Made by a program: the position numbers and the translations under genes | Notes under the pieces: model-generated | Seen by the model: the letters and a program-made list of their open reading frames with translations, nothing else | Told to the model about the DNA's origin: nothing | The model's database searches: none | Assembly (NCBI GenBank): GCA_029245395.1 | Contig: JAQWPL010000007.1 | Location: 1 to 64,000, forward strand | Reading direction: 5' to 3' | From: Gammaproteobacteria bacterium | GTDB taxonomy: Bacteria; Pseudomonadota; Gammaproteobacteria; Pseudomonadales; Pseudohongiellaceae | Length of the DNA stretch: 64,000 nt | Part shown: one piece after another, positions 53,879-63,795 of the stretch | Numbering within the stretch: the stretch's first letter is position 1 | Layout: every line of letters starts with the position of its first letter

Positions 53879-56017
53879 TTAAGGTCCTTGTCTGGCCTGG
53901 AGCGTAATATTGGCACGCTCGATCAAATAGGCCCTGATATCTTCAGCTCCCTGGGCATCCACAACATTGGCAAATGAGCCCATGCCATTCTGGCTCCGGA
54001 TTCCGTCTATGACGATGGCGCTGAGCAGTTCAGGGCTGTCCAGTGCTGGGGATAAAATCAAATCGGGAAACAAACCACGTCTGCCCATCCCGCCGGCATT
54101 GCCTGGTGTTTCATGACATAGCCAGCAGGAATCCCCATACAGATCTTCACCACGGGCGATCTGTTCCGGGGAAGCTGTTGAAGCCGGGGGATTGAGTTCA
54201 GGCGGCGTATAGGAAATGGCCGTCGGGAATTGTTCATCACCACCAAGTCTGAAAACCAGCAGACGGGAATAATCCGGTGCGTAATAATTGGAATTGGAGC
54301 GACCGGCCACCACGGCAATATACTGCTCCCCGTCAATGGAATAGGTAACAGGCGCAGCTACGATACCAGTTTGGGTATCAATGGACGTCCACAACTCAGT
54401 GCCATCGGTAGCATCAAAGGCTGAAATTCCATCACGATTGCCCTTGAAGACCAGGCCGCCTCCGGTGGCAAGCATGCCGGCAGAAGATCCCGGTATGCGC
54501 CAGCCTTCTTGCTGTGTCACCGGATTCCAGGCAACCATATAATTTCCCCGAGGCATATCGGAAGTGGCATTGGGCCCCAAAGTAGCCGCTGCATTCCTGT
54601 CAACGCCGATGTTGGAGATCAGCGGATCGGGGTTAAAATTTTTGTCTTGGGCATAGACATACAAGCTGTCTGTCGAGGGCAGATAGACCATGCCTGTTCC
54701 AGGATGGTAAGCCATGGGGTGCCAGTTGTGCGCGCCGCCAGGTCCGGGCTGCACAGGAAAGGCCTGATCAGTCTGATCATAGCGTGCATCCGGATTCTCA
54801 ATAGGACGACCAGTTTCCTGGTCGATACCGAAAGCCCAGTTCACAGTGGCAAAAGGCTGGGCAGAAAGAAATTCACCCGTGGTGGCATCCAGTACATAAA
54901 AGAAGCCGTTTTTCGGTGCCTGCATCACCACTTTTCGTTCCACCCCTTCAATCGGCAGTGTGGCGATCATGATCGGTTGCGTGGCCGTGTAATCCCAGGT
55001 TTCCCCGGGTGTGGTCTGGTAATGCCAGACATAGGAGCCATCATCGGGGTCAAGGGCAACAATGGAAGACAGAAACAAATTATCGCCACCGCCCGGGCTG
55101 CGAATTGCTTGATTCCAGGGCGAACCATTGCCTGTACCTATATAGAGAAGATCTAACTCCGGATCGTAGGACATGGAATCCCAGACAGTGCCGCCACCGC
55201 CCAGCGCCCACCATTCACCATTCCAGGTTTCGGCGGCCATACGCATGGTGTCACTCTCAAAGCCGTCGGCAGGATTGCCTGGCACCGTGTAAAAACGCCA
55301 GAGGATTTCACCGGTTTCAGTATCCATGGCAGTGACATAACCACGCACGCCATATTCGGCGCCGCCGTTACCGATGATCACTATACCTTTGACGATACGC
55401 GGAGCACCGGTAATGGTGTAGGACAATTCCCGGGTAATAAACGTATCGGTTTCCCAGACCTTGGTTCCGGTTGCCGCATCAATGGCAATCATGCGGCCAT
55501 CAATGGTGCCGACAAACACTTTGCCATTCCACAGGGCTGCGCCCCGGTTTACCACGTCACAACAGGCGCGCACGCCCCAGTCACGAGGCACTTCACTGTC
55601 GAATTCCCAGAGTGGTTCTCCAGTTACTGCATCAAAAGCTCTGACATTGCTCCACGCGGTGGTGACATAGATAACACCGTCCACAACTAATGGCGTGCTT
55701 TCCTGGCCTCGGGCAATATTGAAATCGGCATACCAGGCAAGGCCGAGTTGCTCTACATTGTCTTTATTAATTCTGCTTAGGGGGCTGTAGTGTTGCTCGG
55801 AATAAGTACGGCCAGTGGCCATCCAGTTTTCCGGTTCCGAGTCTGCGGCTAACAGACGTTCAAAATCTACAGCAGCAGGCCCCTGGGAAGAGGAAGTAGC
55901 TTCAGTGATGATGGATTCAGGACTTTGTTCCTGTGAGGTCAGTGTTGAATCTTCACTGGGCGTGCAGGCACCAAGAAGTAAAGTTCCGGCTACAGCAAAC
56001 AGAATTCTGATGTTCAT
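53879..56017 (-). CDS. PQQ-dependent dehydrogenase with cytochrome c domain, lipoprotein (second copy)
   Basis: The 712-residue protein has a lipobox (LLLGAC) and GGGA upstream of ATG. The propeller shows ACCDVVNRGAALWNG (vicinal Cys), GGGGTVWDSMSYDPELDLLY, the catalytic-Asp segment TWDYTATQ with Thr at the lanthanide-diagnostic position, and PGPGGAHNWHPMAYHP. The C-terminal heme motif is CWLCH (54113-54127). It resembles the 8.2-kb paralogue closely. It should oxidise an alcohol in the periplasm. No dedicated c-type cytochrome or PQQ synthesis genes are adjacent. Confidence 0.88.
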   Translation of the reverse strand: MNIRILFAVAGTLLLGACTPSEDSTLTSQEQSPESIITEATSSSQGPAAVDFERLLAADSEPENWMATGRTYSEQHYSPLSRINKDNVEQLGLAWYADFNIARGQESTPLVVDGVIYVTTAWSNVRAFDAVTGEPLWEFDSEVPRDWGVRACCDVVNRGAALWNGKVFVGTIDGRMIAIDAATGTKVWETDTFITRELSYTITGAPRIVKGIVIIGNGGAEYGVRGYVTAMDTETGEILWRFYTVPGNPADGFESDTMRMAAETWNGEWWALGGGGTVWDSMSYDPELDLLYIGTGNGSPWNQAIRSPGGGDNLFLSSIVALDPDDGSYVWHYQTTPGETWDYTATQPIMIATLPIEGVERKVVMQAPKNGFFYVLDATTGEFLSAQPFATVNWAFGIDQETGRPIENPDARYDQTDQAFPVQPGPGGAHNWHPMAYHPGTGMVYLPSTDSLYVYAQDKNFNPDPLISNIGVDRNAAATLGPNATSDMPRGNYMVAWNPVTQQEGWRIPGSSAGMLATGGGLVFKGNRDGISAFDATDGTELWTSIDTQTGIVAAPVTYSIDGEQYIAVVAGRSNSNYYAPDYSRLLVFRLGGDEQFPTAISYTPPELNPPASTASPEQIARGEDLYGDSCWLCHETPGNAGGMGRRGLFPDLILSPALDSPELLSAIVIDGIRSQNGMGSFANVVDAQGAEDIRAYLIERANITLQARQGP

Positions 56018-56142
56018 TGTTAATCCCTTTTAATATCCAGGTTATCGAGAGTACCCTAATTACTCGGGGAAAATCCATGTGTTAGAAAGGGGAAATTTTG
56101 GGGAGGGGAATCAAAGTGGAATAAAAGTGGAATAAAGGGGGT

Positions 56143-56185
56143 GGGGCCAATTGATTGAGCTCTTCAATGAAATGGTTCTGACCCC
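56143..56185. repeat. Degenerate REP-like hairpin (ggggcc...gacccc)
   Basis: GGGGCCAATT (56143-56152) and AATGGTTCTGACCCC (56171-56185) are partial inverted copies, with an inner ATTGA/TCAAT pairing. The ends resemble the ggggtcagagcc element at 47096-47140. It separates the 5' end of a PQQ dehydrogenase from the 3' end of the next minus-strand gene and may terminate the latter. Confidence 0.45.
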
Positions 56186-56216
56186 ATTATTCACTCTGGG
56201 GACCAAGATATCGCCC

Positions 56217-56981
56217 TTAATCCACACCTGTCGCCGCAAAGGTTTCTCGCGCAGTCTCTGTCGTCAGGAATTGCAAAAACTCTTGCGCCACTGACGTTGC
56301 ACCCGACCGACTCAGAACAATGCCCTCGTAAGTGAGGTAGCTCTGTAATTCTTCAGGTAAGCGACCGATCAACTCGATGCCATTGCCTTCGTAGGGCCGG
56401 ATTTCCGACAACAGGCCAAAACCAATCTCCATTCCCTGCCCTGCCATCATTCGACTCATGGTCTCGCCGGCGTTGCGGGGTCGAGCGCTTTTAGGGGTGA
56501 CCTGGTCGCCGATACCTAATCCGACAAACATCCGGTCTACATTCTGGCCCGAGCCCGCGGTGTTATAAATCACGCCATTGGCATCCAGGGCCGTCTGTCG
56601 GAGCGCACTAACAGTTGAGATGTCGGGAATAGGAGCGCCTTCTCTAACAATGATGCCGATACCGACACGTGCTACATAAGTCTTCGCTGCTGCAGCATGG
56701 CCGTTGGCCACTGCCTGATCGATATTGCCGGTCGTTCCAATGACGATATCCGCCACTTCATCCGACTCCAGCAGCAGATTGAGTGCGCTCGTGCCCATAG
56801 CCTCCACGGCAACAGCGTTTCCAGTTGTGCGTTCAAATTCTTCAGCGAGCGTGTGGATAGCCTCTTCAACTGGATTGGCGATGACCACCAGGATCTGGGC
56901 AGATGCTGATCCAGCGCCCAGGAAAAGAAGTACGCCGATAAACAAGGATTGGATCCAAAGCTGAGGCAGTCGTTTAGTCAT
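56217..56981 (-). CDS. ModA-like periplasmic substrate-binding protein, orphan
   Basis: The 254-residue protein has a signal peptide (GVLLFLGAGSASAQ) and the type II binding-protein pattern of ModA: LVVIANPVEEAIHTLAEEFE, GTSALNLLLESDEVADIVIG, VARVGIGIIVREGAPIPDIS, YNTAGSGQNVDRMFVGLGI. The first ligand position of ModA (Ser in AASSL) reads ANPVEEA, so molybdate binding is doubtful. No permease or ATPase gene is near. It lies between two PQQ dehydrogenases and might serve their substrate or cofactor supply, which is speculation. Confidence 0.72.
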   Translation of the reverse strand: MTKRLPQLWIQSLFIGVLLFLGAGSASAQILVVIANPVEEAIHTLAEEFERTTGNAVAVEAMGTSALNLLLESDEVADIVIGTTGNIDQAVANGHAAAAKTYVARVGIGIIVREGAPIPDISTVSALRQTALDANGVIYNTAGSGQNVDRMFVGLGIGDQVTPKSARPRNAGETMSRMMAGQGMEIGFGLLSEIRPYEGNGIELIGRLPEELQSYLTYEGIVLSRSGATSVAQEFLQFLTTETARETFAATGVD

Positions 56982-57116
56982 TCGTATTCTCTGTTGGGTA
57001 AGGTGAGAAAAAAGGTAGGGTTCACCAGAAGTAAAGGAAGTATTAAACCCCTTTAAAATACTTCTACAGCTTAGCCATATTCAGTTTATCTGCAACATTT
57101 CTTTGTCAGAGGAAGT

Positions 57117-58166
57117 TTACTGCCTGACTCTTACATATTTCTGCAGTTTTCGCGGTCGTGGTTCACCAGCATAAAGATTGCCTTCCCGGTCGGCAGCGAC
57201 AAACTCTGCGCCATTACCGGCCGGTGAACGGGGGTCGCCCCAGGGGTAAAGAATAAATTCATTAACCCATCCTGTATCTGCATCACCTATCCTGATGCCC
57301 ATTTCCCAGCCGGGATTTTCCAGATCGTCAGATTCAGAATCAGCCACAATGATGCGGTCATTTTCGTCAAAAAAGATGCCGCTGGGTCGGCCGAACTGGG
57401 TCCAAATGGCTAGAAAATTTCCTTCCTGGTCAAAAACCTGGATGCGGTTATTAGCCCTGTCTCCTATAAAAACCCGCCCCCGTGAATCAATGGCAATGGC
57501 ATGCAGGGCGCGAAACTCACCAGGTCCATAGCCTGTTTGCCCCCAGGATTTTATGAAAGTGCCATCACTTGTATATTTCATGACCCGGTTATTGGTATCT
57601 GCGTTATGACCATCTGTAATAAAAATATCACCATTGTCAGCAATCGCCACATCACCGGGTCCATTAAAACTGTAATCAGAATTTCCGGGAATTCCAGGTG
57701 TTCCCAGGGTCATTAGCACTTCCCCGGTCCGGCTGAATTTGATCACCTGGTGTCCGCGGGTTCCTTCTGGTGTGTTTTGAGCAGTAACGGCATCTGTTAC
57801 CCAGACATTACCTGCATTATCTACATCAAGGCCGTGTGGCCAGATAAACATCCCGCCACCAAAACTTTCAACGACTTCTCCATCAGGATTAAACTTCAAG
57901 ACCACATCCAGATTTGAGTCCAGACACTCCCAGCCGAAATCTTCGACCCCTGCATCACACCTGATCAAAGCCCAGATATGTTCGCCATCGGGGTCGATTG
58001 CCACTTTGCCCACAGCCCCCATTTCTCTGCCATCCGGAAGCTGCGCCCAGTTATCAACCATGCGATAAGGATTGGGTAAGGCCTGGGCTAATGTTTCAAC
58101 ACCCAAGCCAACACTAAAACAAAAACTGATTAGTGCCAGATTTCTTTTCAAAGCGGAAGTACTCAT
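57117..58166 (-). CDS. NHL-repeat secreted protein (peptidyl-amidating lyase-like propeller)
   Basis: From ATG 58166 a signal sequence (LALISFCFSVGLGVETLAQA) leads into six NHL-type repeats: VAIDPDGEHIWALIRC, GLDVDNAGNVWVTDA, DVAIADNGDIFITDGHNADT, AIAIDSRGRVFIGDRANNRI, FFDENDRIIVADS and FVAADREGNLYAGE. The order resembles the peptidyl-alpha-hydroxyglycine lyase family, but its catalytic competence cannot be judged. It lies in a minus-strand group with the NIPSNAP and PQQ genes. Confidence 0.78.
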   Translation of the reverse strand: MSTSALKRNLALISFCFSVGLGVETLAQALPNPYRMVDNWAQLPDGREMGAVGKVAIDPDGEHIWALIRCDAGVEDFGWECLDSNLDVVLKFNPDGEVVESFGGGMFIWPHGLDVDNAGNVWVTDAVTAQNTPEGTRGHQVIKFSRTGEVLMTLGTPGIPGNSDYSFNGPGDVAIADNGDIFITDGHNADTNNRVMKYTSDGTFIKSWGQTGYGPGEFRALHAIAIDSRGRVFIGDRANNRIQVFDQEGNFLAIWTQFGRPSGIFFDENDRIIVADSESDDLENPGWEMGIRIGDADTGWVNEFILYPWGDPRSPAGNGAEFVAADREGNLYAGEPRPRKLQKYVRVRQ

Positions 58167-58211
58167 CAATAGCTCTCTTTGTTTTTGACCTTGTAGTAGA
58201 TTCCTTTTAGA

Positions 58212-58730
58212 TTATTTTAGCGGCGAATAATCTGTCGAACTCATCATGAAAACCTGTCGTGGTTCCAGTGGCACGAAATATTTCAGGCGTAAGGTTTCCC
58301 AATCAGGATCGTCATTAAATGCCGTCCATACTTCTTCCCGATGGGCACGGTCACGATAGGCCAGCATCCAGATCAAGGTTCTGGGTCGTTCAACATCCTG
58401 CCAGGTGCCAATAATTTCAGCGCCGTGTTTGGTGAACAGTTCAATTTCCTCTTCGCGAAAACGCTGGTGTAGTTCATTGATACTTCCCTTGAATGGACCG
58501 ACGCCATCACGAGTAGGATCAGCCGTGTACATGCGTATCTCAAAACAACGGGCGTTGGTTCCCACATTGGCACTGAACTCATCGCTCAATTGGTCTTTGG
58601 GCCCGCAAGCAGAAAGTGGTGCACTAGCCTGAGCCGCCTGAAGATCGTTGGTATTTACTATGCTTAAAACCAATGTGCCCAGCACAAGGCCTGAACAGAG
58701 TAATCCGGTGAATAGAAATCGTTTAGTCAT
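58212..58730 (-). CDS. NIPSNAP family secreted protein
   Basis: The 172-residue protein has a signal peptide (LLCSGLVLGTLVLS) and a NIPSNAP dimeric alpha-beta barrel core: CFEIRMYTADPTRDG, INELHQRFREEEIELFTKHG, IGTWQDVERPRTLIWMLAYR, HREEVWTAFNDDPDWETLR. The family's function is poorly known; many members sit with secreted oxidoreductases. It lies between the NHL and third PQQ genes, all minus strand and closely spaced, consistent with one transcription unit. Confidence 0.85.
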   Translation of the reverse strand: MTKRFLFTGLLCSGLVLGTLVLSIVNTNDLQAAQASAPLSACGPKDQLSDEFSANVGTNARCFEIRMYTADPTRDGVGPFKGSINELHQRFREEEIELFTKHGAEIIGTWQDVERPRTLIWMLAYRDRAHREEVWTAFNDDPDWETLRLKYFVPLEPRQVFMMSSTDYSPLK

Positions 58731-58797
58731 GAGCTTTGTCCCTTTTGCTAGATGGATAAATAGTTAGATAATATAGTTGTATAAAAAGATGAATAAA

Positions 58798-60879
58798 TTA
58801 TTCCTGAAATAATTCCTGTGAGATGTAGGCTGAAACATCCCGAATTTGTGCGGTACTCAGGGCCAACTGGAATGCAGGCATGTCTTTTCCCTGGCCTGCG
58901 GTCACAGCAACAATAATTCCTGCGGGATTCCTGGCGATGTCTGCCAGTGCAACGCCACCAGCAGGTCCGCCCAGACCATCCTCGCCATGGCAGGGTAGGC
59001 AGGTTTGTCGATAAAGTAGCGCTCCGGCGTCGCTGTTTCTTGTAGCCTCACTTAATAGGGTTTGTGGAATCGCCTGAGTACCACCCAGAGAGAATGTGAA
59101 CAATTTCGGCATGATCGGATTATCGCCGCCCAGACCAGTGCCCCCCATAAAAGCAATGTACTGAGTCTGATCGAGCATATAGGTAATTGGCGGGGCCATC
59201 CCTGCAGCCAGGCCGGAATCAATTTCCAGGAGCAGTTCACCCAAGTCAGCAGAATAAACCAACAATCTGCCATCATTAACAGTCTGAAATAACAGGTTGC
59301 TGGCTGTGGTTAACGTGCCGCCGCCGGATCTTCCACCTATGGGTCTGCGCCAGCGTTCTTCTTGCGCCACAGGATCCCAGGCCAGGAGCATATCGCCTTC
59401 TCCTTCGGGCCCTATGGATGCCGGTATTGTTGGATTAGCAACCAGAGCCGGGTCGGCGCGCCCTCGGCGGGGAACGCCGGTATTCATTTGTGCGGGATTA
59501 AACTCGAAGCCGGGATCTACTACGAAGGTTCGGTTGCCACCCATTGATGCCGGGATGTAGACCAACCCGGTATCCGGGTTGTAGGACATAGGTGACCAGT
59601 TATGCGCGCCGCCGTTTGAAGGGTAAATGGTGGCAGCACCATTGTCATGGTCGTAATGGGCATCGGGATTAATAATTGGCCGTCCGGTGACTTCGTCAAT
59701 GCCGCTGGCCCAATTGAGGCGGGCAAAAGGTTCGGCAGAAATAAATTCTCCGGTGATGCGATCAAGCACATAGTAGAAGCCATTCTTGTTGGCCTGCATC
59801 AACACATTGCGTTCGCGACCATCAATCATCAGGTCAGTCAGAACAAAGCCCTGGGTGCTGTCATAGTCCCAGGAATCGCCGGGTGTGTTCTGGTAATACC
59901 ATGACAGTTCGCCACTATCCGCGTTAACCGCCAGAATAGAACTGACATAGAGATTATCTTTGCCTTCTGATTGTCGTAATGATTCTGGCCATGGGCCGCC
60001 ATTACCGGTACCCACAAACACCAGATTGGTGTCAGGGTCATACGCAATGGAGTCCCACACCGAACCGCCTCCGCCAAAGCGCCACCATTCGCCGTCCCAG
60101 GTTTGCGCAGCGACTCGCATAGCCTCATTTTCAAAGGGTTCTGCCGGATTGCCGGGCACGGTATAAAAGGTCCAGGCCAGTTCGCCCGTAAGCGCATCGA
60201 AAGCAGAGAAAAAGCCCCGAGTGGGAAATTCTCCGCCAGCGGCACCAATGATGACTTTGTCATTGGCAATTCGCGGAGCCATGGTGATGGTGTGGTTTTC
60301 TTGTGAGTAGGCCACCCGTGATTCCCAAATGGGCTGGCCAGTCTGCGCATCCAGGGCGACCAGTCTGCCGTCCAGGACAGGGGCAATGATCATACCTTCA
60401 TACAACGCTACACCGCGTTGAACGATTCCGCAGCAGGTTTTGGATCTGACAGTAACCTGATTAACCTCCGGATCCCAGCGCCATAACTCATCACCAGTTC
60501 TGGCATCTACGGCAAACACGATGCTCCAGTTGGTGATCCCGTACAAAGCCCCATTCCAGACCAGGGGACTTGCCTCCTGTACTCCACCGCCGGGGCCCAC
60601 ATCATAGGACCAGGACAGGCCAAGCTGGTTTATATTATCGGCATTAATTTGATCAAGTGGACTGTAACGGGTTTCGGTCAGGTCCAGGCCATAGCTAAGC
60701 CACTCTTCACCAGAGGTGCCAGAGAGACCAGAATCACCAGATTCATCAGGAAGGTTCCGGGTGTCATCAACTACTTCCTGAACCTGTTCCCCACAGGAAA
60801 TCAGAGACAAAGAGGCCAGTATTACCAGTGTTAATAGACGCGATGGTTTTTTAAACAAAACAGGGATAATTTTTATCAT
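58798..60879 (-). CDS. PQQ-dependent dehydrogenase with cytochrome c domain and DYD metal-site pattern (third copy)
   Basis: ATG 60879 yields a lipoprotein signal (LASLSLISC); a GTG at 60948 is a less likely start. The propeller has TCCGIVQRGVALYEG, GGGGSVWDSIAYDPDTNLVF and, at the catalytic Asp, SWDYDSTQ: Asp-Tyr-Asp, where the other two copies have Asp-Tyr-Thr. A second Asp two residues on is the pattern reported for lanthanide-dependent XoxF, ExaF and PedH enzymes. The C-terminal heme motif is CLPCH (58987-59001) with a likely axial Met in GKDMPAF. It is probably a periplasmic alcohol dehydrogenase. Confidence 0.87.
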   Translation of the reverse strand: MIKIIPVLFKKPSRLLTLVILASLSLISCGEQVQEVVDDTRNLPDESGDSGLSGTSGEEWLSYGLDLTETRYSPLDQINADNINQLGLSWSYDVGPGGGVQEASPLVWNGALYGITNWSIVFAVDARTGDELWRWDPEVNQVTVRSKTCCGIVQRGVALYEGMIIAPVLDGRLVALDAQTGQPIWESRVAYSQENHTITMAPRIANDKVIIGAAGGEFPTRGFFSAFDALTGELAWTFYTVPGNPAEPFENEAMRVAAQTWDGEWWRFGGGGSVWDSIAYDPDTNLVFVGTGNGGPWPESLRQSEGKDNLYVSSILAVNADSGELSWYYQNTPGDSWDYDSTQGFVLTDLMIDGRERNVLMQANKNGFYYVLDRITGEFISAEPFARLNWASGIDEVTGRPIINPDAHYDHDNGAATIYPSNGGAHNWSPMSYNPDTGLVYIPASMGGNRTFVVDPGFEFNPAQMNTGVPRRGRADPALVANPTIPASIGPEGEGDMLLAWDPVAQEERWRRPIGGRSGGGTLTTASNLLFQTVNDGRLLVYSADLGELLLEIDSGLAAGMAPPITYMLDQTQYIAFMGGTGLGGDNPIMPKLFTFSLGGTQAIPQTLLSEATRNSDAGALLYRQTCLPCHGEDGLGGPAGGVALADIARNPAGIIVAVTAGQGKDMPAFQLALSTAQIRDVSAYISQELFQE

Positions 60880-61249
60880 CAGATGATAATACTCTGGAAA
60901 AGGGCGTAAATGTAAAGGAAAAATAAGCGTTTGTTTCTGAATTATCACACCAGCTAACTATCTTCTGTAATCCTGTCAGGGTAACCCTGGCCCTATATGG
61001 GGCTGAATTAAACCGCTATTCCAGGCGATCTGTACAAATTTCATAGTCTTTTAAGGATGAATTCCAAAGGGCTCTGGATGCTTCTATTATGCAAGCTTAT
61101 GATAGTATTGTGCGCCTGAATTTTGGGGAGTGATCTATAGCTAAAGCCGTGTTTTTACTTGTCCTTAACCGGTTTTTTATATGATTATTACGAAATTCGC
61201 GAAACAGTTTTAAAGTTATATTCAGGAATTATTCCAAGGTAGTTAATTT
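60880..61249. other. Intergenic region between divergent PQQ dehydrogenase and FAH genes
   Basis: About 370 bases with no supportable gene. It must hold promoters for both divergent genes. It is A/T-rich towards the FAH gene; I see no clear operator, repeat or RNA structure. Confidence 0.5.
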
Positions 61250-62095
61250 ATGAAATATGTCAGTTTTTATCGACCCGATAGCAAGGAAATTAGTTTAGGA
61301 AGGCTGGACGGAGAGAAGCTTGTTGAACTTGTTTCTTCAGAAGGTAAGGGCATTGATCTGAAAACAGCCCTTTCCATGGATGTTCTGAATACGCTCGTGG
61401 ATGGTGAACCATATAAATTAGAAGAGATTCAACTTCTGCCTGTTGTCCCTAATCCAGGTAAAATTTTATGTGTTGGGCTTAATTATGATAGCCACCGGAA
61501 AGAGGCAGGGCGAGAAGAAAAAGAGCATCCTGCAATTTTTACACGTTATGCGGATTCACTGATTGCACATGGTGATCCAATCATAAGGCCGCGTGTTTCA
61601 ACCAAACTGGACTACGAAGGCGAGCTGGCAATGGTGATTGGTAAAGCAGGACGAAATATTCCTGAAGAGGAGGCGCTTGACTATGTGAGAGGGTATTCCT
61701 GTTTCAACGATGCCTCTATTCGTGACTGGCAAAAACATAATATCCAGTTTACCCCGGGTAAGAACTTTCCGGGCACCGGCGCCTTTGGTCCGTATCTGAT
61801 TACCCCGGATGAAGTGGGGAATCTTGATGAACAGAGAGTTATTACACGGCTCAATGATGAGGTGCTCCAGGATCAGCCTATTTCTGACATGATCTGGCCA
61901 GTTGCGACCCTGATAAACTACATTTCGACCTTTACACCCCTATCTCCTGGCGATGTAATAGTAACCGGGACACCTGGAGGCGTTGGTTTCAAAAGAACAC
62001 CTCCAATCTGGATGAGCCCCGGGGATGTGGTGGAAGTGTCTGTTGGTACTGTGGGGACGCTTGTTAATCCAATTCAGGATGAAGAGGTTGCTTAG
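61250..62095 (+). CDS. Fumarylacetoacetate hydrolase (FAH) family protein
   Basis: The 281-residue protein has the FAH fold landmarks KILCVGLNYDSHRKEAG, HPAIFTRYADSLIAHGDPI, the metal-binding YEGELAMVIGKAGRNI, YSCFNDASIRDWQ, and VTGTPGGVGFKRTPPIWM. Members are Mg/Mn-dependent hydrolases, isomerases or decarboxylases of beta-diketo or oxo acids in aromatic or sugar-acid catabolism. No pathway partner fixes the substrate here. It heads a plus-strand group with a secreted protein and a DUF6152 gene. Confidence 0.9.
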   Translation: MKYVSFYRPDSKEISLGRLDGEKLVELVSSEGKGIDLKTALSMDVLNTLVDGEPYKLEEIQLLPVVPNPGKILCVGLNYDSHRKEAGREEKEHPAIFTRYADSLIAHGDPIIRPRVSTKLDYEGELAMVIGKAGRNIPEEEALDYVRGYSCFNDASIRDWQKHNIQFTPGKNFPGTGAFGPYLITPDEVGNLDEQRVITRLNDEVLQDQPISDMIWPVATLINYISTFTPLSPGDVIVTGTPGGVGFKRTPPIWMSPGDVVEVSVGTVGTLVNPIQDEEVA

Positions 62096-62150
62096 TAAGC
62101 TGGAATCTGAAAGAGTTGCTTTTAGTTAATATGGAGTAGAAGGTTTGAAA

Positions 62151-63260
62151 ATGTTCAGAATAATAATTTCAATAAACGTGTTTTTTTTTACTGTCGCCGG
62201 AGCAATGGCCCAGTCAGAAGCCCAGCCGCCTGCCGGGGTTACGCCACTTCCTGTAGATTTGTTTACCACGGAAAATTTTTATTTAGATGAGCAATCCTGG
62301 GCTGATCCGCGTTATACACGTTGTAATACTCCTCGGCAACTGACTGATATGTGGAATCGGGAAAGAGTCGGTGAATGGGGTGATTGCGAACATGACCGTA
62401 ACATTGAAGATATTGTTAGCCCCTACAACTACGGGACTGCTGCCGAACATTATGCTGCATTGAATGCTTCGGCCCGGATTACAGAATATAGCCGCGCAAA
62501 TTTACCGGAATGGGATGGCTGGTATCGACGGGGAGCCAGAGATGAGCAATGGATATATGGGCGAAACTTGCAAACCTCCACGATGCTGTCGTTATTGACC
62601 CCGGAATACCAAAGACGCATGACCCAGATGGCCTATCATGAGGCGGTAAGTAATTCGCCACAGTGGATGGCCGCGTTCTGTTATCCGGAAGGTATGATGC
62701 GTTGGTGGGCTGAATTTTCAATTGGTGAAATAGAAGTGCTGATGACACCAAATGTGGTTCAGCTCAGTGGCATGAATGGCACTAATTTTGTCCGTAAAGT
62801 GTTGATAGGTCGCGAGCATGTTCAGGAAGTTCCTCAGTGGTATGGGGAAAGCATTGGCTTTTGGGATGATGATGCACTGGTCATCTGGACAGCGAATGTA
62901 CAAGGATGGACGTTGTCACATTCCATGTTCGAATTTAGTAACTCAATGGAAATTATTGAAATTATTAGCCCCGGCCCGGATGGTGGCTTGATTGTAGAAG
63001 CAACGTTTTATGATCCGGAAACTTTTACCCAGCCGTTACACACGGTGACACCCTGGAACAAGACGGCAGATATTGATGATCCTGAACGGCGTTTGACCTA
63101 TGCGGAATGCCGTGTTCAAAGCACCATTATTAATGGCCCTGATGGCAGGCCAACGCAACTGACATTTTTTGATGAAGATTTTGTTGATTATTTTGGTCGC
63201 CCATGGGCGCAAAATTGGGAAAATAATTTCGAGCAGGACTTTGAGAGCCCTGGCGAATAG
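62151..63260 (+). CDS. Secreted hypothetical protein, Trp/Asp-rich
   Basis: ATG 62151 follows AAGG; the frame also opens at a TTG six bases earlier. A signal peptide ([11 protein letters not shown]) precedes a roughly 350-residue chain with [59 protein letters not shown] and an acidic C-terminus. The C-terminal half resembles secreted proteins commonly encoded beside DUF6152 and amidohydrolase genes in gammaproteobacteria. I cannot assign a function. Confidence 0.65.
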   Translation: MFRIIISINVFFFTVAGAMAQSEAQPPAGVTPLPVDLFTTENFYLDEQSWADPRYTRCNTPRQLTDMWNRERVGEWGDCEHDRNIEDIVSPYNYGTAAEHYAALNASARITEYSRANLPEWDGWYRRGARDEQWIYGRNLQTSTMLSLLTPEYQRRMTQMAYHEAVSNSPQWMAAFCYPEGMMRWWAEFSIGEIEVLMTPNVVQLSGMNGTNFVRKVLIGREHVQEVPQWYGESIGFWDDDALVIWTANVQGWTLSHSMFEFSNSMEIIEIISPGPDGGLIVEATFYDPETFTQPLHTVTPWNKTADIDDPERRLTYAECRVQSTIINGPDGRPTQLTFFDEDFVDYFGRPWAQNWENNFEQDFESPGE

Positions 63261-63297
63261 GGTCTGAACTTCGCTTTAATCAGGAACAGGAGAGAAC

Positions 63298-63795
63298 ATG
63301 AGCTTGTTACCAAAAATTAATTTAAAAAATTGTGCGATTGCCTGCGTTGTGGGCTTTATCTCTGTCGGCATGTTGTCGTCGGTTTATGCGCATCATTCCT
63401 TTGCAATGTACGATACCACTGCGGAAAAGACAGTGACCGGGAAATTGATTCGCTTTATTCCAGGTGCCAATCATGCACAAATATTGTTCACCTTGATCGA
63501 TGATAAGGGTGAGCAGGTAGTTGACGAAAAAGGTGAGGATGTTGTCTGGGGTGTGGAATTAGGTCCGGCAGCGAGAATATCCAGGCAGGGCGTAACCGTA
63601 AAAAGTTTCCCCGTGGGAACAATATTGACGGCAACACTTCATCCGCTTAGAGATGGTCGTCCTTTTGGTGCCATGGCGGATGCTGGAATTGTCAAATGTG
63701 GGTCTGAGTTTCCAGCTGATGGTTGTAACGCAGAAACCGGTGAATCATTCCTTAGAAGTTCCCCGGTAAATGAAATTCCCATAACAAGGCAATAA
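63298..63795 (+). CDS. DUF6152 family secreted protein
   Basis: The 165-residue product has a signal peptide ending SSVYA, then HHSFAMYDTTAEKTVTGKLI, the hallmark start of DUF6152 proteins, a PGANHAQILFTLIDDKG strand pair, WGVELGPAARISRQGV and LHPLRDGRPFGAMADAGIVK. A strong GGAGAG precedes ATG. Function unknown; the two invariant His directly after the signal peptide suggest a metal or heme ligand, an inference only. Confidence 0.82.
   Translation: MSLLPKINLKNCAIACVVGFISVGMLSSVYAHHSFAMYDTTAEKTVTGKLIRFIPGANHAQILFTLIDDKGEQVVDEKGEDVVWGVELGPAARISRQGVTVKSFPVGTILTATLHPLRDGRPFGAMADAGIVKCGSEFPADGCNAETGESFLRSSPVNEIPITRQ

Noticed and set aside
54509-55156. Plus-strand 215-codon frame inside the second PQQ dehydrogenase
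   Set aside because: Shadow caused by codon bias on the opposite strand; translation shows no recognisable fold.
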